NCBI GenBank assembly: GCA_023262495.1
Contig: JALRAS010000013.1
Location: 1-40,392, forward strand
Source: Bacteroidia bacterium
GTDB taxonomy: Bacteria; Bacteroidota; Bacteroidia; UBA4408
DNA: 40,392 nt
Reading direction: 5' to 3'
The position numbers were made by a program, and so were the translations under genes. Under the pieces are notes generated by a model. That model saw nothing but the letters and a program-made list of their open reading frames with translations, did no database searches and had not been told where the DNA came from. This document shows positions 8,110 through 18,203 of this stretch, one piece after another (the stretch's first letter is position 1; the number at the start of each line of letters is the position of its first letter).

Positions 8110-8546
8110 TTTTCTAGTCGATTGTTTTTATCATGCTGCGTACTCAACAATATTTATGTATTCAAGTATTCCTTTCATTTTACGTTTATATAGATGTGAA
8201 ATAATACCGATACGGTTTATGTAATAGTCCAAATTTGCACAAACACATTTCTACCAAAATCTTTCCGCTCGGCATTAACCGATGCTTGATTTACAATTAT
8301 TGATATATGCTTTAAATCGCATTGGTATTTCATCCTGTGAAATTAAAATACGGTGTAATTCAGATACACATTACTCTGTAAATCCAAAGCTATCGCTCAA
8401 GGCAGATTTCGCTCAATTAAAGGCAGCAATGCAAAGCTCACATTTGTTCAGTATAGTTAGGCAGATAAAATTAAGGTTATACAGAGTTTTCATCCTGCAG
8501 ATTATTTCAGGTTTAATTTATAAATTTGCATCTATAATTATTGTCG
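8110..8546. other. Intergenic stretch without a supported gene
   Basis: A 98-codon frame (8282-8578) overlaps the start of ribF and has no recognisable features, so it is not called. TAAATTTG at 8521-8528 fits a -7 element for ribF. Nothing else was recognised. Confidence 0.5.
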
Positions 8547-9476
8547 GTGAAGATACATTACGATTTAGATTCTATTAGTGAACTTAAGCACACAGCCGTT
8601 ACCACCGGCACCTTTGATGGCGTGCATCTTGGTCACAAAACAATTATTGACAAATTGATATCGGTGGCCAAACAAATTGATGGAGAATCGGTATTGCTTA
8701 CCTTTTACCCGCATCCGCGCATGGTGCTGTTTCCCGATGATCACGAAATACGACTCTTGAATACCCAATCAGAAAAGGAACAACTGCTCGAATCATGCGG
8801 TATAGATCATTTGGTGGTAGTTAACTTCACAAAAGAATTTTCCAGACTCTCATCCCTCGAATTTGTGAGAAATATTTTAGCCAACAAATTAAAAGCTAAA
8901 AAGCTGGTAATTGGCTATGATCATCATTTTGGTAGAAATCGTGAGGGTAGCTTTGCTCACCTGCTCGAATTTGGTTCGCTTTATGGATTTGAAGTGGAAG
9001 AAATTCCTGCAAAAGATATTGATGAAGTTGCGGTTAGCTCGTCAAAAATCAGAAAAGCAATTGAGGCCGGTGATATAGATACTGCCAACAAATACCTTGG
9101 ATATGCTTATTCCTTCACCGGAAAGGTGATTAAAGGCAAACAGCTTGGAAGAACGATTGGTTACCCTACTGCCAACATAGCAATTACCGACCCTTATAAA
9201 TTAATTCCGGCTATAGGTGTGTATGCCGTAAAGGTGATGTTTGCCAAACAAACATATGAGGGTATGCTCAGCATTGGAAAAAATCCTACGGTAAGCAATC
9301 AAAATATTTTGAGTATTGAAGTCAACATTTTTGAGTTCAATGCAGATATTTACAATAAGGAAATAACTGTTTTCATTTACAAGAAATTGAGAGATGAAGA
9401 AAAGTATAGTTCTCTTGATGAACTTAAAGCACAACTCGCTGTTGATAAGCAAAACGCCCTTAAATTTCTGATTTAG
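8547..9476 (+). CDS. ribF: Bifunctional riboflavin kinase / FAD synthetase
   Basis: RibF phosphorylates riboflavin to FMN and adenylylates FMN to FAD in the cytoplasm. The N-terminal adenylyltransferase domain shows GTFDGVHLGH (residues 21-30), the FYPHPR segment and VSSSKIR; the C-terminal flavokinase domain shows GRTIGYPTANI. The length of about 309 residues is normal. No ATG fits: the candidates are GTG 8547 (giving MKIHYD, typical of the family in this phylum) and TTG 8541, and I chose GTG. A TAnnTTTG element at 8521-8528 leaves a very short leader. The LRR gene follows directly after the stop codon. Confidence 0.95.
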   Translation: MKIHYDLDSISELKHTAVTTGTFDGVHLGHKTIIDKLISVAKQIDGESVLLTFYPHPRMVLFPDDHEIRLLNTQSEKEQLLESCGIDHLVVVNFTKEFSRLSSLEFVRNILANKLKAKKLVIGYDHHFGRNREGSFAHLLEFGSLYGFEVEEIPAKDIDEVAVSSSKIRKAIEAGDIDTANKYLGYAYSFTGKVIKGKQLGRTIGYPTANIAITDPYKLIPAIGVYAVKVMFAKQTYEGMLSIGKNPTVSNQNILSIEVNIFEFNADIYNKEITVFIYKKLRDEEKYSSLDELKAQLAVDKQNALKFLI

Positions 9477-10088
9477 ATGAATAGGTTTTATGCATTTACT
9501 TTTTTTTTAGGCTTCTATTTTTTGAGACCTATGCATGTTGATGCCCAAAATATATCTAAGGAACTATCGGAATCGCCTCATAAAGTTTACACCTCTATTG
9601 AGCAAGCCATGCAAGCGCCCGACAGTGTGCGTTATTTGAGTTTGCGTCATCAAAAACTAAAGCAACTTCCGGCTGAGATTTTTACTTTCACGAACTTAGA
9701 AATTCTCGACCTCAGCAAAAATAAATTGACAGAACTACCTGCTGAAATTGAGAAGCTCAGCCAACTGCGTGAGGTCAACGTGTCCAATAACAAGCTCACG
9801 AGTTTACCCATTCAATTAGGAAATTTAACTCGACTAGAGAAAATTTTGGCATATCAAAACAACATTGCCATTTTACCCACCACTATTGGCAATTTGGTTA
9901 ATTTAGAGCTGCTTGATTTATGGAGCAACGAAATTGAAACCTTTCCTGAAGAAATCAGCGAGCTTAAAAAGCTTAAGTATGTTGATTTAAGAGGAATCAT
10001 GATGACTGATGAGCAAAAATCTTCAATTAGGTCATTACTGCCCAAAACCGAAATCATGTTTTCTGCCGGTTGTAACTGTTTAAAGTAA
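9477..10088 (+). CDS. Secreted leucine-rich-repeat protein
   Basis: The 203-residue protein starts at the base after the ribF stop, so it is probably co-transcribed. A signal peptide ends at VDAQ (about residue 24). Residues ~50-175 hold about five LRR units of the form LxxLPxEIxxLxxLxxLxLxxNxL (for example LEILDLSKNKLTELPAEIEK). The C-terminus CNCLK has two cysteines. LRR proteins of this type are binding scaffolds, here periplasmic or surface located. There is no obvious functional link to flavin synthesis. Confidence 0.8.
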   Translation: MNRFYAFTFFLGFYFLRPMHVDAQNISKELSESPHKVYTSIEQAMQAPDSVRYLSLRHQKLKQLPAEIFTFTNLEILDLSKNKLTELPAEIEKLSQLREVNVSNNKLTSLPIQLGNLTRLEKILAYQNNIAILPTTIGNLVNLELLDLWSNEIETFPEEISELKKLKYVDLRGIMMTDEQKSSIRSLLPKTEIMFSAGCNCLK

Positions 10089-10154
10089 TTGCGGTGCCGA
10101 CATACCACATTTTATATTGTCTCTGTATAGGGCTCATCGTGGTATTTTAGTAGC

Positions 10155-10280
10155 GATTACACTTTCAATTTATTCCAATTGCGGCCAAGCCTTATTGTAA
10201 CAGCTTAAAGAAGTATCGGTATAAAACATTATAAATTTATTAAACAGCTTTGAGCTATTTAATAAATACAATTGGTATAA
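10155..10280 (+). repeat. Dispersed intergenic hairpin repeat, copy 2
   Basis: Homologous to 4710-4833. The stem ATTTATTAAA (10235-10244) pairs with 10258-10267; a C/A mismatch and an inner AGCT/AGCT pair with a TTG loop continue the hairpin. The gap 10089-10371 also contains an ATACCAC...GTGGTAT inverted repeat before this copy and the nonamer ATGCGGAAT at 10323-10331. No gene was seen in the gap. Confidence 0.65.
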
Positions 10281-10371
10281 CTTGTATTTTTTATTACCTC
10301 ATTTATGATTGAGCAATTTATGATGCGGAATTTTGGTTAATTTTACGATATTCGCAAAAACATTTTTAAGT

Positions 10372-11400
10372 ATGGCATTAAAAAAGATGGTCACCACACT
10401 GGGACAATTTATCATTGAAAGACAGGCTGAATTTCCTTACTCAAAAGGAGAGTTATCTAGATTATTAAGAGACATCGGGATCGCGGCAAAAATTGTTAAT
10501 CGCGAAGTAAATAAGGCGGGTTTGGTTGATATTCTGGGCGAAGCCGGTGAAACCAATGTTCAGGGCGAAACGGTAAAAAAGCTTGATACTTTTGCCAATG
10601 ATCAATTTATTATTGCCTTGAGTTCGGGTGGTGAGTGCTGTGCTATTGCTTCAGAAGAAAATGAAGAAATTATCCCTATCGACAATTCGGTTTCTCAAAA
10701 TGCAAAATATGTGGTGTGTATCGACCCACTTGATGGCTCTTCCAACATAGATGTGAATGTTTCTATTGGTACTATCTTTTCCATTTATCGCAGAAAATCT
10801 AAACATCACGGACCAGGCACAATTGAAGATTTCTTACAAAAAGGAACTGAGCAAGTAGCCGCAGGATACATCATTTACGGTTCATCAACCATGTTGGTTT
10901 ACACAACAGGCAACGGTGTTAATGGTTTTACCTTAGACCCTTCAATTGGAGAGTTTTGCCTATCGCATCCCGATATGAAAGCGCCCGATATAGGCGAAAT
11001 ATATTCGATCAATCAAGGTAACTTTGTGCACTTCCCTCCCGGTGTCAAAGAATACATCAAGTATTGTCAAGATTTAGATAAAAATACCAATAGACCATAC
11101 ACGTTGAGATACATTGGCTCACTAGTAGCCGATTTTCATCGTAATTTAATTAAAGGGGGTATCTACATTTATCCTCCTACTTATAAATCGGCCAATGGTA
11201 AATTAAGGTTGTTGTATGAATGCAATCCTTTAGCATTTATCGCTGAACAAGCTGGTTCCCGCGCAACTGACGGGTTCAAAAGAATTCTTGAGATTGAGCC
11301 AACTGACATTCATCAGCGCGTCCCTCTGTTTATTGGATCAACCAATATGGTAGAGAAGGCCGAAGAATTTATGGCCAAGCAACCCGAATTACAAAACTAA
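10372..11400 (+). CDS. fbp: Fructose-1,6-bisphosphatase, class I
   Basis: This enzyme hydrolyses fructose-1,6-bisphosphate to fructose-6-phosphate, the committed step of gluconeogenesis. The metal-binding signature [10 protein letters not shown] is intact, as are the acidic ASEENEE patch, the GTIFSIYRR segment and the substrate-site region [15 protein letters not shown]. The ATG at 10372 gives 342 residues, a normal length, and begins with [13 protein letters not shown] as family members do; an upstream in-frame start would add 13 residues of non-family sequence. Stand-alone gene, followed by a hairpin at 11416-11438. Confidence 0.95.
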   Translation: MALKKMVTTLGQFIIERQAEFPYSKGELSRLLRDIGIAAKIVNREVNKAGLVDILGEAGETNVQGETVKKLDTFANDQFIIALSSGGECCAIASEENEEIIPIDNSVSQNAKYVVCIDPLDGSSNIDVNVSIGTIFSIYRRKSKHHGPGTIEDFLQKGTEQVAAGYIIYGSSTMLVYTTGNGVNGFTLDPSIGEFCLSHPDMKAPDIGEIYSINQGNFVHFPPGVKEYIKYCQDLDKNTNRPYTLRYIGSLVADFHRNLIKGGIYIYPPTYKSANGKLRLLYECNPLAFIAEQAGSRATDGFKRILEIEPTDIHQRVPLFIGSTNMVEKAEEFMAKQPELQN

Positions 11401-11408
11401 ACTGATGT

Positions 11409-11438
11409 AAAAAAAATGGTTCAATTTTATTGAACCAT
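11409..11438. terminator. Hairpin between convergent fbp and icd
   Basis: The stem ATGGTTCA (11416-11423) pairs with 11431-11438, with an A run on its left (11409-11416) that becomes a T run on the minus strand. It suits termination of leftward transcription from icd and may also stop fbp transcripts, although the T-rich tail on the plus side is weak. Confidence 0.6.
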
Positions 11439-11466
11439 ATTCTGTTATTTCGCTAATAGCCAACGC

Positions 11467-11495
11467 AAATTTATTGAATAGCTCTAGGCTATTTA
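11467..11495 (+). repeat. Short third match to the hairpin repeat
   Basis: These 29 bp match 10233-10261 with about five differences (AAATTTATT..AA.AGCT....GCTATTTA), and AATAGC/GCTATT still pair (11477-11482 with 11488-11493). It is probably a decayed fragment of the same hairpin repeat; it is short, so chance is not excluded. Confidence 0.4.
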
Positions 11496-11544
11496 TCTCC
11501 TACCAAAGGTGTAAAACGCGGTTTAATCAGCACAAAGCCGAAAT

Positions 11545-12774
11545 TTATTTACCCAGTTTTACTTTCAAATTAGCGTCAATAGTGCTCAAGAAATCTTCTG
11601 TCGTAAGGTAATGATCTTTCGATACATGATTTCCATGAATGCATACTGCCAAATCTTTTGTCATTTTTCCGCTTTCAACTGTTTCGATACAAACTGTTTC
11701 TAAAGCTTTACAAAAATCTACAAGTTCTTTATTTCCATCTAACATCCCTCTAAATGCCAAACCTTGTGTCCAAGCAAAAATGGAGGCAATTGGATTGGTA
11801 GAAGTGGGTTTACCCTCCTGATGCATGCGATAATGACGAGTTACTGTGCCATGTGCAGCTTCGGCCTCCATAGTTTTACCATCAGGTGTAATCAATGAAC
11901 TAGTCATTAAACCCAAAGAGCCAAATCCTTGTGCTACAGTATCACTTTGTACATCACCATCGTAATTTTTGCATGCCCACACAAAATTTCCATGCCACTT
12001 TAATGCAGAAGCCACCATATCATCAATTAAGCGATGCTCATAAGTTATGCCAATCGCATCCATGCGACCTTTGAATTCTGACTGATATATTTCTTCAAAA
12101 ATATCTTTAAAGCGACCATCATATTTTTTAAGAATGGTATTCTTTGTTGACAAATATAGAGGCCATTTTTTCATGAGGGCCTGATTAAAGCATGAACGCG
12201 CAAAACCTCTAATTGACTCATCGGTATTGTACATGGCTAAAGCCACACCATCGCCTTTAAAATTATATACTTCAAAGGTTTGAGGCGCACTGCCATCTTC
12301 GGGTGTGTAGGTAAGAGTTAATTTTCCTTTTCCTTTGGTAACAAAATCTGTTGCTCTGTATTGATCGCCAAAAGCATGACGACCAATGCAAATAGGCGCA
12401 GTCCAGTTAGGAACCAATCGAGGAATATTTTTCATCACAATGGGTTCACGAAAAACAGTACCATCTAATATGTTTCTGATGGTGCCGTTCGGGGATTTCC
12501 ACATTTGCTTGAGGTTAAACTCCTTCACACGTGCTTCATCAGGGGTAATTGTAGCACATTTTATACCTACATTATAATGTTTTATAGCTTCGGCTGCGTC
12601 TACCGTTACCTTATCATCAGTTGCATCACGATTTTCTATTCCTAAATCGAAATACTTGATATCCAAATCAAGATAAGGATGAATTAATTTGTCCTTGATG
12701 AATGCCCAAATTACACGGGTCATTTCGTCCCCATCTAATTCTACAACAGGGTTCTTTACTTTAATTTTACTCAT
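11545..12774 (-). CDS. icd: NADP-dependent isocitrate dehydrogenase, eukaryote-like type
   Basis: This enzyme converts isocitrate to 2-oxoglutarate with NADPH formation in the TCA cycle. The 409-residue sequence follows the homodimeric eukaryote-like class: [13 protein letters not shown] at the N-terminus, KSPNGTIRN isocitrate loop, [10 protein letters not shown] and NYDGDVQSD metal-site segments, and GTVTRHYR, the NADP-specificity region. All expected residues are present. It lies 39 bp downstream of the M16 peptidase gene on the same strand and is likely the last gene of a dnaX-M16-icd transcript. Confidence 0.95.
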   Translation of the reverse strand: MSKIKVKNPVVELDGDEMTRVIWAFIKDKLIHPYLDLDIKYFDLGIENRDATDDKVTVDAAEAIKHYNVGIKCATITPDEARVKEFNLKQMWKSPNGTIRNILDGTVFREPIVMKNIPRLVPNWTAPICIGRHAFGDQYRATDFVTKGKGKLTLTYTPEDGSAPQTFEVYNFKGDGVALAMYNTDESIRGFARSCFNQALMKKWPLYLSTKNTILKKYDGRFKDIFEEIYQSEFKGRMDAIGITYEHRLIDDMVASALKWHGNFVWACKNYDGDVQSDTVAQGFGSLGLMTSSLITPDGKTMEAEAAHGTVTRHYRMHQEGKPTSTNPIASIFAWTQGLAFRGMLDGNKELVDFCKALETVCIETVESGKMTKDLAVCIHGNHVSKDHYLTTEDFLSTIDANLKVKLGK

Positions 12775-12813
12775 AATTTATTTATTGAATTTAATTGTGG
12801 TTGGTCAGCGTTG

Positions 12814-15789
12814 TTAGTATCCAAATACATCCTCAAGCTTTAAATAGGTAACCTTTCCGTAACCTTCCAAGGTTTTGATGTCCAAAGAATTTTTGTTTCC
12901 AAGTACCATGATGTTGTATTTTTTATCTTTAAAGTGTGCCATTTGAAAATTCAAGATATCGTTAAACTCCATAGTAGGTACCTTAGCAAATACATCTTTT
13001 CTCATATCATAAGAATGATCCATTTTTTTGGCATTCATGTATGAAAACAGGATGTTACTTTTGGTAATTCTCTCGGTTCTGATTTGTTCTTCCACGGCCT
13101 TCTTGGCATTACTAAACATATTATCGCTCTTAGGAAGATTGTTCATCAACTCAAACATTCCTTTCATGGCTTCAGGTAATTTATCCACCTGTGTACCAAT
13201 ATAGGCGAGTGCAAAGTGTGATCTGTTTTTCGTAGTTGGCATTCTGTAGCTGCTAAATACAGAGTATGCCAATGCCTTTGATTCCCTCATGGTTTGAAAC
13301 ACAATACTTCCCATACCACCACCAAAGTATTCGTTAAACAAGGTAATTACCGGCATATTACTTTTATTGTAAACCTCATCTTTAGACAACATCATAATTT
13401 CGGCTTGCTTCATATCGTAATCAATCACAAATACCTGAGTTTCCTTGTTGTCTTGTTCAGTAAAATTGGTTGGTTCAGGTATCTTTTTCAAAGGTGTAGC
13501 TGGCTTATGTACAGCATTCAACTTGTTGGCCAAAGCGTCAGGAGCAAGCGGTCCGTAGTAATAAATATCATGTTGAAAGGAGGTTAATTCCTTAATTCTT
13601 TTAATCAACTCATCGGGTGTAACTGCTTTAAGTTCGTTGGCAGATAAAATGTTGGTGAAAGGTGATTTAGCACCAAAAATACCATAGTTATACATCCCGC
13701 TCCAAAGAATTTTCCCCTTACTTAATTTATCATCAGCACGCTGCTTAAGGATAGATGATACCAGGTTATCAAGTGCCTCCTTGTCGGCCTTCGGGTTATT
13801 CAACAATCCTTCAAACAACTTCAACGCATTGTCATAGCTTTCATTTAATCCTTCTAGACTCACATACACTCTGTCTTCAGAAGTAAATACGTTATAGGTA
13901 CAACCCAATTTATAAAACTCCTGTTTGATCTGCTCATTACTCATTTCGGATGTTCCCAAAAAGTTAAGATATTCCACCGCAAGACCTAGCATCTTGTCAT
14001 GATTTTTTCCCATTTCCAACACATAGTACATGTTGAATAAGTTGTTCTCTTTATTTTGGTATGCATAGATCGGTGCGCCTATCACAGTTCTGTACTGAAT
14101 AATATCTTTTTCATAATCAATAAACACCGGATTAATAACAGGAGCTTGTGCATCTATAATTGTTTTAAGGAAGGGTGATTGCGCATCACGATTTACCTCT
14201 ACGGGAGTAATTTCCGGCTTCACAACCTTTTGTAAATTCTTGTCCTCACCTGTGCGCTTATAAACTACCACATAGTTGTCCTTGAAATTGGCATTGGCCC
14301 ATGCTACCAATTGTGCTTTGGTAATAGCAGATAGCTTGTTGATATGATTGACATAATCGTTCCAAGATTGCTCATTGATAAAGGCATCAACCATACTCAT
14401 AGCTCTTGCTCCATTCGATTCATACTCTTTAGTCTTTTGCAATTTAATGTCATTGATAATGGCTTTCATCATCCAATCAGGAAAATCACCTTTTTTAAGT
14501 TTTTCAATTTCACCCAATACAAGATCCTTTGCTTGCTCTAATGTTTGCCCCTCTTTAGCATTGGCATCAAGCAAGAAAACACCGTAATCTTTGAGTATGT
14601 AAGGAAATGCAGAAGCGCTCAACACCTTTTGTTGTTGATTCAAATTCAAATCAATTAACCCTGCCGTTTCGTTAAACAAAATTTTGCCCGCTAGCTCAGC
14701 ATAATCAGCATCTTCAGTAGACACACCACCTACACGGTAAGCAAGCAACAATGACTCAGCATCAGGGCCAAATACCTCTTTTACAATCGGCTTCGTAATT
14801 GGTGTTTCCTTACCGGGAACGTATGCAGGAACCGCCTTAGATTTCATACTTCCAAAGCGACTATCAATTAAACGAATAGCTTGATCGTAATCAAAATCAC
14901 CTGACATACAAATAGCCATATTGTTGGGAACATAAAATGTGTTGTAGTATTCCTTGATTTTAGTGATTGATGGATTTTTTAGGTGATCAATAGTTCCTAT
15001 AGTTGTTTGTTTTCCATAATTATTATTTGGAAACATCGCCTCAAATAAAGTTTCAAAAACCTTTCTTCCATCATTATCTAACCCTCTGTTTTTCTCTTCG
15101 TATACTGCTTCAAGCTCGGTATGAAAAATACGCAACACAGGATTACGAAAACGCTCTGCTTCAATGCTAACCCACTTTTCGAGTTGATTAGATGGGATAT
15201 CATTTACATAAACTGTTTGCTCAAATGAAGTAAATGCGTTGGTACCTTTAGCACCTATGGAACTTAACATTTTATCATACTCATTAGCAATGGCATATTT
15301 TGCAGCAACACCACTGATACTATCAATTTGATGGTACATAGCTTTACGCTTTGCCTCATCTTTGGTTGCTCTGTATGATTCATACAATGCTTCAATTTTA
15401 TCAAGTTCAACTTTTTCTTTTGCATAATCCAAACTGCCATATTTATCGGTCCCCTTAAACAACATGTGCTCTAAATAATGGGCAAGACCTGTTGCATCAG
15501 CCGGATCGCTTTTACTTCCTGCTTTAGTAGCAATGTAAGTTTGAATGCGTGGTGCATCTTTATACACACTTAAATACACTTTCAATCCATTGTCGAGTGT
15601 GTAAATTCTGGCATTGAGTAAATCACCTTTAACCGATTCATACTTGTATTCCTTCACATCTGCAGCTGTTGCAGATGCGGTTGCGGTAATTTGTGAACTC
15701 TTAAGCGCTTGAACATTCTTCTGAGCAATCGCTATACCTGTGATCAACACAAGCGATAAGATACCGATTTTGATTTTTAGTTTTTGCAT
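12814..15789 (-). CDS. Periplasmic M16 (pitrilysin/insulinase-like) zinc peptidase, double-length
   Basis: The 991-residue exported protein has a signal peptide (cleavage after AIAQ, about residue 23). The N-terminal half carries the inverted zinc motif HYLEH (H104, E107, H108) with a downstream Glu cluster ELEAVYEEK (225-232) that supplies the third ligand. A second M16 half lacks HxxEH and contains ESKALAYSVFSSYR, typical of the inactive partner domain. One polypeptide thus supplies both halves of the peptide-degrading chamber. It starts 10 bp after the dnaX stop and is followed by icd. Substrate is unknown; the family degrades peptides and partly unfolded proteins. Confidence 0.9.
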   Translation of the reverse strand: MQKLKIKIGILSLVLITGIAIAQKNVQALKSSQITATASATAADVKEYKYESVKGDLLNARIYTLDNGLKVYLSVYKDAPRIQTYIATKAGSKSDPADATGLAHYLEHMLFKGTDKYGSLDYAKEKVELDKIEALYESYRATKDEAKRKAMYHQIDSISGVAAKYAIANEYDKMLSSIGAKGTNAFTSFEQTVYVNDIPSNQLEKWVSIEAERFRNPVLRIFHTELEAVYEEKNRGLDNDGRKVFETLFEAMFPNNNYGKQTTIGTIDHLKNPSITKIKEYYNTFYVPNNMAICMSGDFDYDQAIRLIDSRFGSMKSKAVPAYVPGKETPITKPIVKEVFGPDAESLLLAYRVGGVSTEDADYAELAGKILFNETAGLIDLNLNQQQKVLSASAFPYILKDYGVFLLDANAKEGQTLEQAKDLVLGEIEKLKKGDFPDWMMKAIINDIKLQKTKEYESNGARAMSMVDAFINEQSWNDYVNHINKLSAITKAQLVAWANANFKDNYVVVYKRTGEDKNLQKVVKPEITPVEVNRDAQSPFLKTIIDAQAPVINPVFIDYEKDIIQYRTVIGAPIYAYQNKENNLFNMYYVLEMGKNHDKMLGLAVEYLNFLGTSEMSNEQIKQEFYKLGCTYNVFTSEDRVYVSLEGLNESYDNALKLFEGLLNNPKADKEALDNLVSSILKQRADDKLSKGKILWSGMYNYGIFGAKSPFTNILSANELKAVTPDELIKRIKELTSFQHDIYYYGPLAPDALANKLNAVHKPATPLKKIPEPTNFTEQDNKETQVFVIDYDMKQAEIMMLSKDEVYNKSNMPVITLFNEYFGGGMGSIVFQTMRESKALAYSVFSSYRMPTTKNRSHFALAYIGTQVDKLPEAMKGMFELMNNLPKSDNMFSNAKKAVEEQIRTERITKSNILFSYMNAKKMDHSYDMRKDVFAKVPTMEFNDILNFQMAHFKDKKYNIMVLGNKNSLDIKTLEGYGKVTYLKLEDVFGY

Positions 15790-15799
15790 TTTGATAGTT

Positions 15800-17596
15800 T
15801 TATATTTCTAGATCTAATTGGGTTCTTAATTTTTCGAGGTTGGGATTAATTTGCGCCAACCGTACGTACTTTTCTCTGTTGGTGTAGGGCTTTCTTTCAC
15901 TCTCATCCTTACTCACTTCAATTTTCACTTGAATGAGATCGTTACTTAAATCGTTACGCAACCGCATACTCAATTCGGTTAATACAGATTGCACATCACT
16001 TTCTTGCACAGCATTAAATACCTTGAAGTGTATCACATTATTTTCACCGATAACCGGTTTGGCTAAACTTAAAGTATGAGAGAGCGATTGCTTTCCTTTT
16101 TCGGTAATATTTTGCACGTAGGATGACCAAGAAGCTTGTAATTGTTCGTTGGTGAATGCATTGCTCCTGGTATTTGCACTAGTCACTGCAGCTTCCTTAT
16201 CACCGGACTTTACCTGATTAAGCATGCTTGCAATTGATGGTTTTCCGCTAGAAAAATTCTTTACAGAGATTACCTTTTTGGGCTCTGACTTGGGCTCAAT
16301 CTGATTGGCAGTTGTATTCGAAGCCTGCTCCTCATGGTTTGATACAATGCCGGCTATTACTTCCGGTGTTTGTGCAGCATTTATGGTTGTAGGAGAAATA
16401 GGTGCTTGGGCAGATATATCCCTTTTTTGAGGCACGTATGGCGTTACCGCATCTGAAGCGATGGGGTTTGAATCAGTGTTTTTTTTTTCGCTGTCAGGAA
16501 TTAAACCCTGCAACGCACACAACTGCATCAGCGCTAGTTCGACCAGCAGCCGCTGATTCACGCTCATTTTGTAGCCCGCTTCTGTTTTGGTACATATTTC
16601 GAGGCCTTTAATTAAAAAACCAATCTCGCTGCGTGAAGCTTGTACTTTATATTTTTCCTTTATTCCGGGGCTTGTATCCAACAATTGCAGTGTGACTGCA
16701 TCGCGGCTTACCAATAAATTTCTAAGATGCTGTGCCAATCCGTTAACAAAAAAGTTTCCTTCAAAACCGCTGCTCAAAATATCATTAAACAATAGCAAGG
16801 AGGAGGACACATCAGCGGCTAATAAATAATCGGTGAGTTTAAAATAGTAGTCGTAATCGAGTATATTTAGATTTTCGATTACTGCTTTGTAACTTACATG
16901 ATTACCTGAAAAAGTTACAATTTGATCGAACATACTTAAGGCATCACGCAATGCTCCATCCGCTTTTTGTGCAATTACATGCAGACCGTCAATCTCGTAG
17001 GTGATGTTTTCCTTTATTGCAATTTCTGCCAAATGATTGGCCATATCTTCTACTTTAATTCTGTTGAAATCGAAAATTTGACAACGAGATAAAATAGTTG
17101 GAATAATTTTATGTTTTTCGGTGGTAGCGAGAATAAAAATTGCATGAGGAGGTGGCTCTTCCAATGTTTTTAAAAAAGCATTGAAGGCGGCATTACTGAG
17201 CATGTGCACCTCATCTATGATGAACACTTTGAATTTACCTAGTTGAGGTACAAATCGCACTTGATCAACTAAATTCCGAATATCGTCAACTGAGTTATTA
17301 CTTGCCGCATCTAACTCAAGAATATTGAGCGAACGGCCCTCATTGAATGACACACAAGACTCACATTGATTGCAAGGTTCGGTATTGGCATCTGCTTGAA
17401 AACAATTAATGGTTTTGGCTAGGATACGCGCGCTAGTTGTTTTACCAACACCACGTGGCCCGCAGAATAAAAATGCTTGCGCAAGGTGATTGCTTTTAAT
17501 CGCATTTTTAAGGGTTACAGTAATATGGCCTTGCCCAACCACCGAATTGAAAGTGGAGGGACGATATTTTCGGGCCGATACAACGTATTTTTCCAT
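15800..17596 (-). CDS. dnaX: DNA polymerase III subunit gamma/tau
   Basis: DnaX is the AAA+ motor of the clamp loader. Seen in order are ARKYRPSTFNSVVGQ, Walker A GPRGVGKTT, a zinc-binding cysteine set (CFQ..., CNQCESC), Walker B with FIIDEVHML, and sensor 1 ATTEKHKIIPTILSRC. Beyond about residue 370 the linker is Ser/Thr/Ala-rich and low-complexity, followed by a tau-like C-terminal domain. Start: ATG 17596 is chosen over an in-frame TTG 12 bp upstream because TATCTTTG (17613-17606, minus strand), a perfect -7 element, overlaps the TTG. No slippery-site analysis was possible. First gene of the dnaX-M16-icd run. Confidence 0.95.
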   Translation of the reverse strand: MEKYVVSARKYRPSTFNSVVGQGHITVTLKNAIKSNHLAQAFLFCGPRGVGKTTSARILAKTINCFQADANTEPCNQCESCVSFNEGRSLNILELDAASNNSVDDIRNLVDQVRFVPQLGKFKVFIIDEVHMLSNAAFNAFLKTLEEPPPHAIFILATTEKHKIIPTILSRCQIFDFNRIKVEDMANHLAEIAIKENITYEIDGLHVIAQKADGALRDALSMFDQIVTFSGNHVSYKAVIENLNILDYDYYFKLTDYLLAADVSSSLLLFNDILSSGFEGNFFVNGLAQHLRNLLVSRDAVTLQLLDTSPGIKEKYKVQASRSEIGFLIKGLEICTKTEAGYKMSVNQRLLVELALMQLCALQGLIPDSEKKNTDSNPIASDAVTPYVPQKRDISAQAPISPTTINAAQTPEVIAGIVSNHEEQASNTTANQIEPKSEPKKVISVKNFSSGKPSIASMLNQVKSGDKEAAVTSANTRSNAFTNEQLQASWSSYVQNITEKGKQSLSHTLSLAKPVIGENNVIHFKVFNAVQESDVQSVLTELSMRLRNDLSNDLIQVKIEVSKDESERKPYTNREKYVRLAQINPNLEKLRTQLDLEI

Positions 17597-17605
17597 GAGG
17601 GAGTG

Positions 17606-17613
17606 CAAAGATA
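17606..17613 (-). promoter_or_regulatory. -7 promoter element for dnaX
   Basis: TATCTTTG on the minus strand matches the Bacteroidota TAnnTTTG consensus and lies about 10 bp before the dnaX ATG. No good TTTG is seen 19 bp upstream, so the -33 box is weak. This predicts a very short leader. Confidence 0.5.
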
Positions 17614-17742
17614 TAAGAAATGTTGGTTTGAAAAAATAGATTTTTAAATCCGTTTCAAAGCGTCAGCCACATTGTAGGTGAAACAGCTAAAACAACCAAA
17701 AACCTGTGAGTTAACATCAATTTATGTAAAATCACCGCTGCA

Positions 17743-18081
17743 CTATTTACATTTGATCACATCAAATATGGCTGAAATATTTTTCTTGTTTTTAACATCC
17801 CAACGCACATTTTGGATGGTTACATCTTCGCCATATTTTTTCTTGGCTACTGCCAACAAATTGTACAATGTCAGCGTTCTTTGCTCAGTGATGGTATCGC
17901 TTGTTGTAGCATCAACTCCCATAGTGGCAATGTAAATTGGACCTGGACAGGCAGCACCATACATATCCTCATGATTAACATCACGATTTTGCAATGACCT
18001 TTGATGTACTTTGTAGGTGTCGCAAGCAGCAAAACCAGCAAGTGGCAACATTAATGTGAAAATAGCTTTGTTAAATTTCAT
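17743..18081 (-). CDS. Small lipoprotein of unknown function
   Basis: The 112-residue protein has an SPII signal with lipobox GFAAC (C20). The mature part holds NHEDMYGAACPGPIYIATMG and then a segment resembling a small alpha/beta domain ending in IKCK; three cysteines remain after the lipidated one is excluded. It is flanked by dnaX on one side and the isomerase pair on the other, about 120 bp from the latter. No family is recognised. Confidence 0.65.
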   Translation of the reverse strand: MKFNKAIFTLMLPLAGFAACDTYKVHQRSLQNRDVNHEDMYGAACPGPIYIATMGVDATTSDTITEQRTLTLYNLLAVAKKKYGEDVTIQNVRWDVKNKKNISAIFDVIKCK

Positions 18082-18203
18082 TTGTGATGGGTAATTAAGT
18101 TTAATGATTTAAAACATTTTTTTACTCAATAGCCTATGGGAGCAACTACTCAAAATAATGTTACGTACATCATTCAATCTTCATCGTTTCAACTCCTTCA
18201 CTC

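Noticed and set aside
8282-8578. 98-codon open frame upstream of ribF
   Set aside because: It overlaps the conserved start of ribF in another frame, includes a likely ribF promoter element, and shows no signal peptide, domain or plausible composition.
17597-17608. Upstream TTG start for dnaX adding four residues
   Set aside because: The TTG overlaps the TATCTTTG promoter element; the ATG at 17596 gives the conserved N-terminus.
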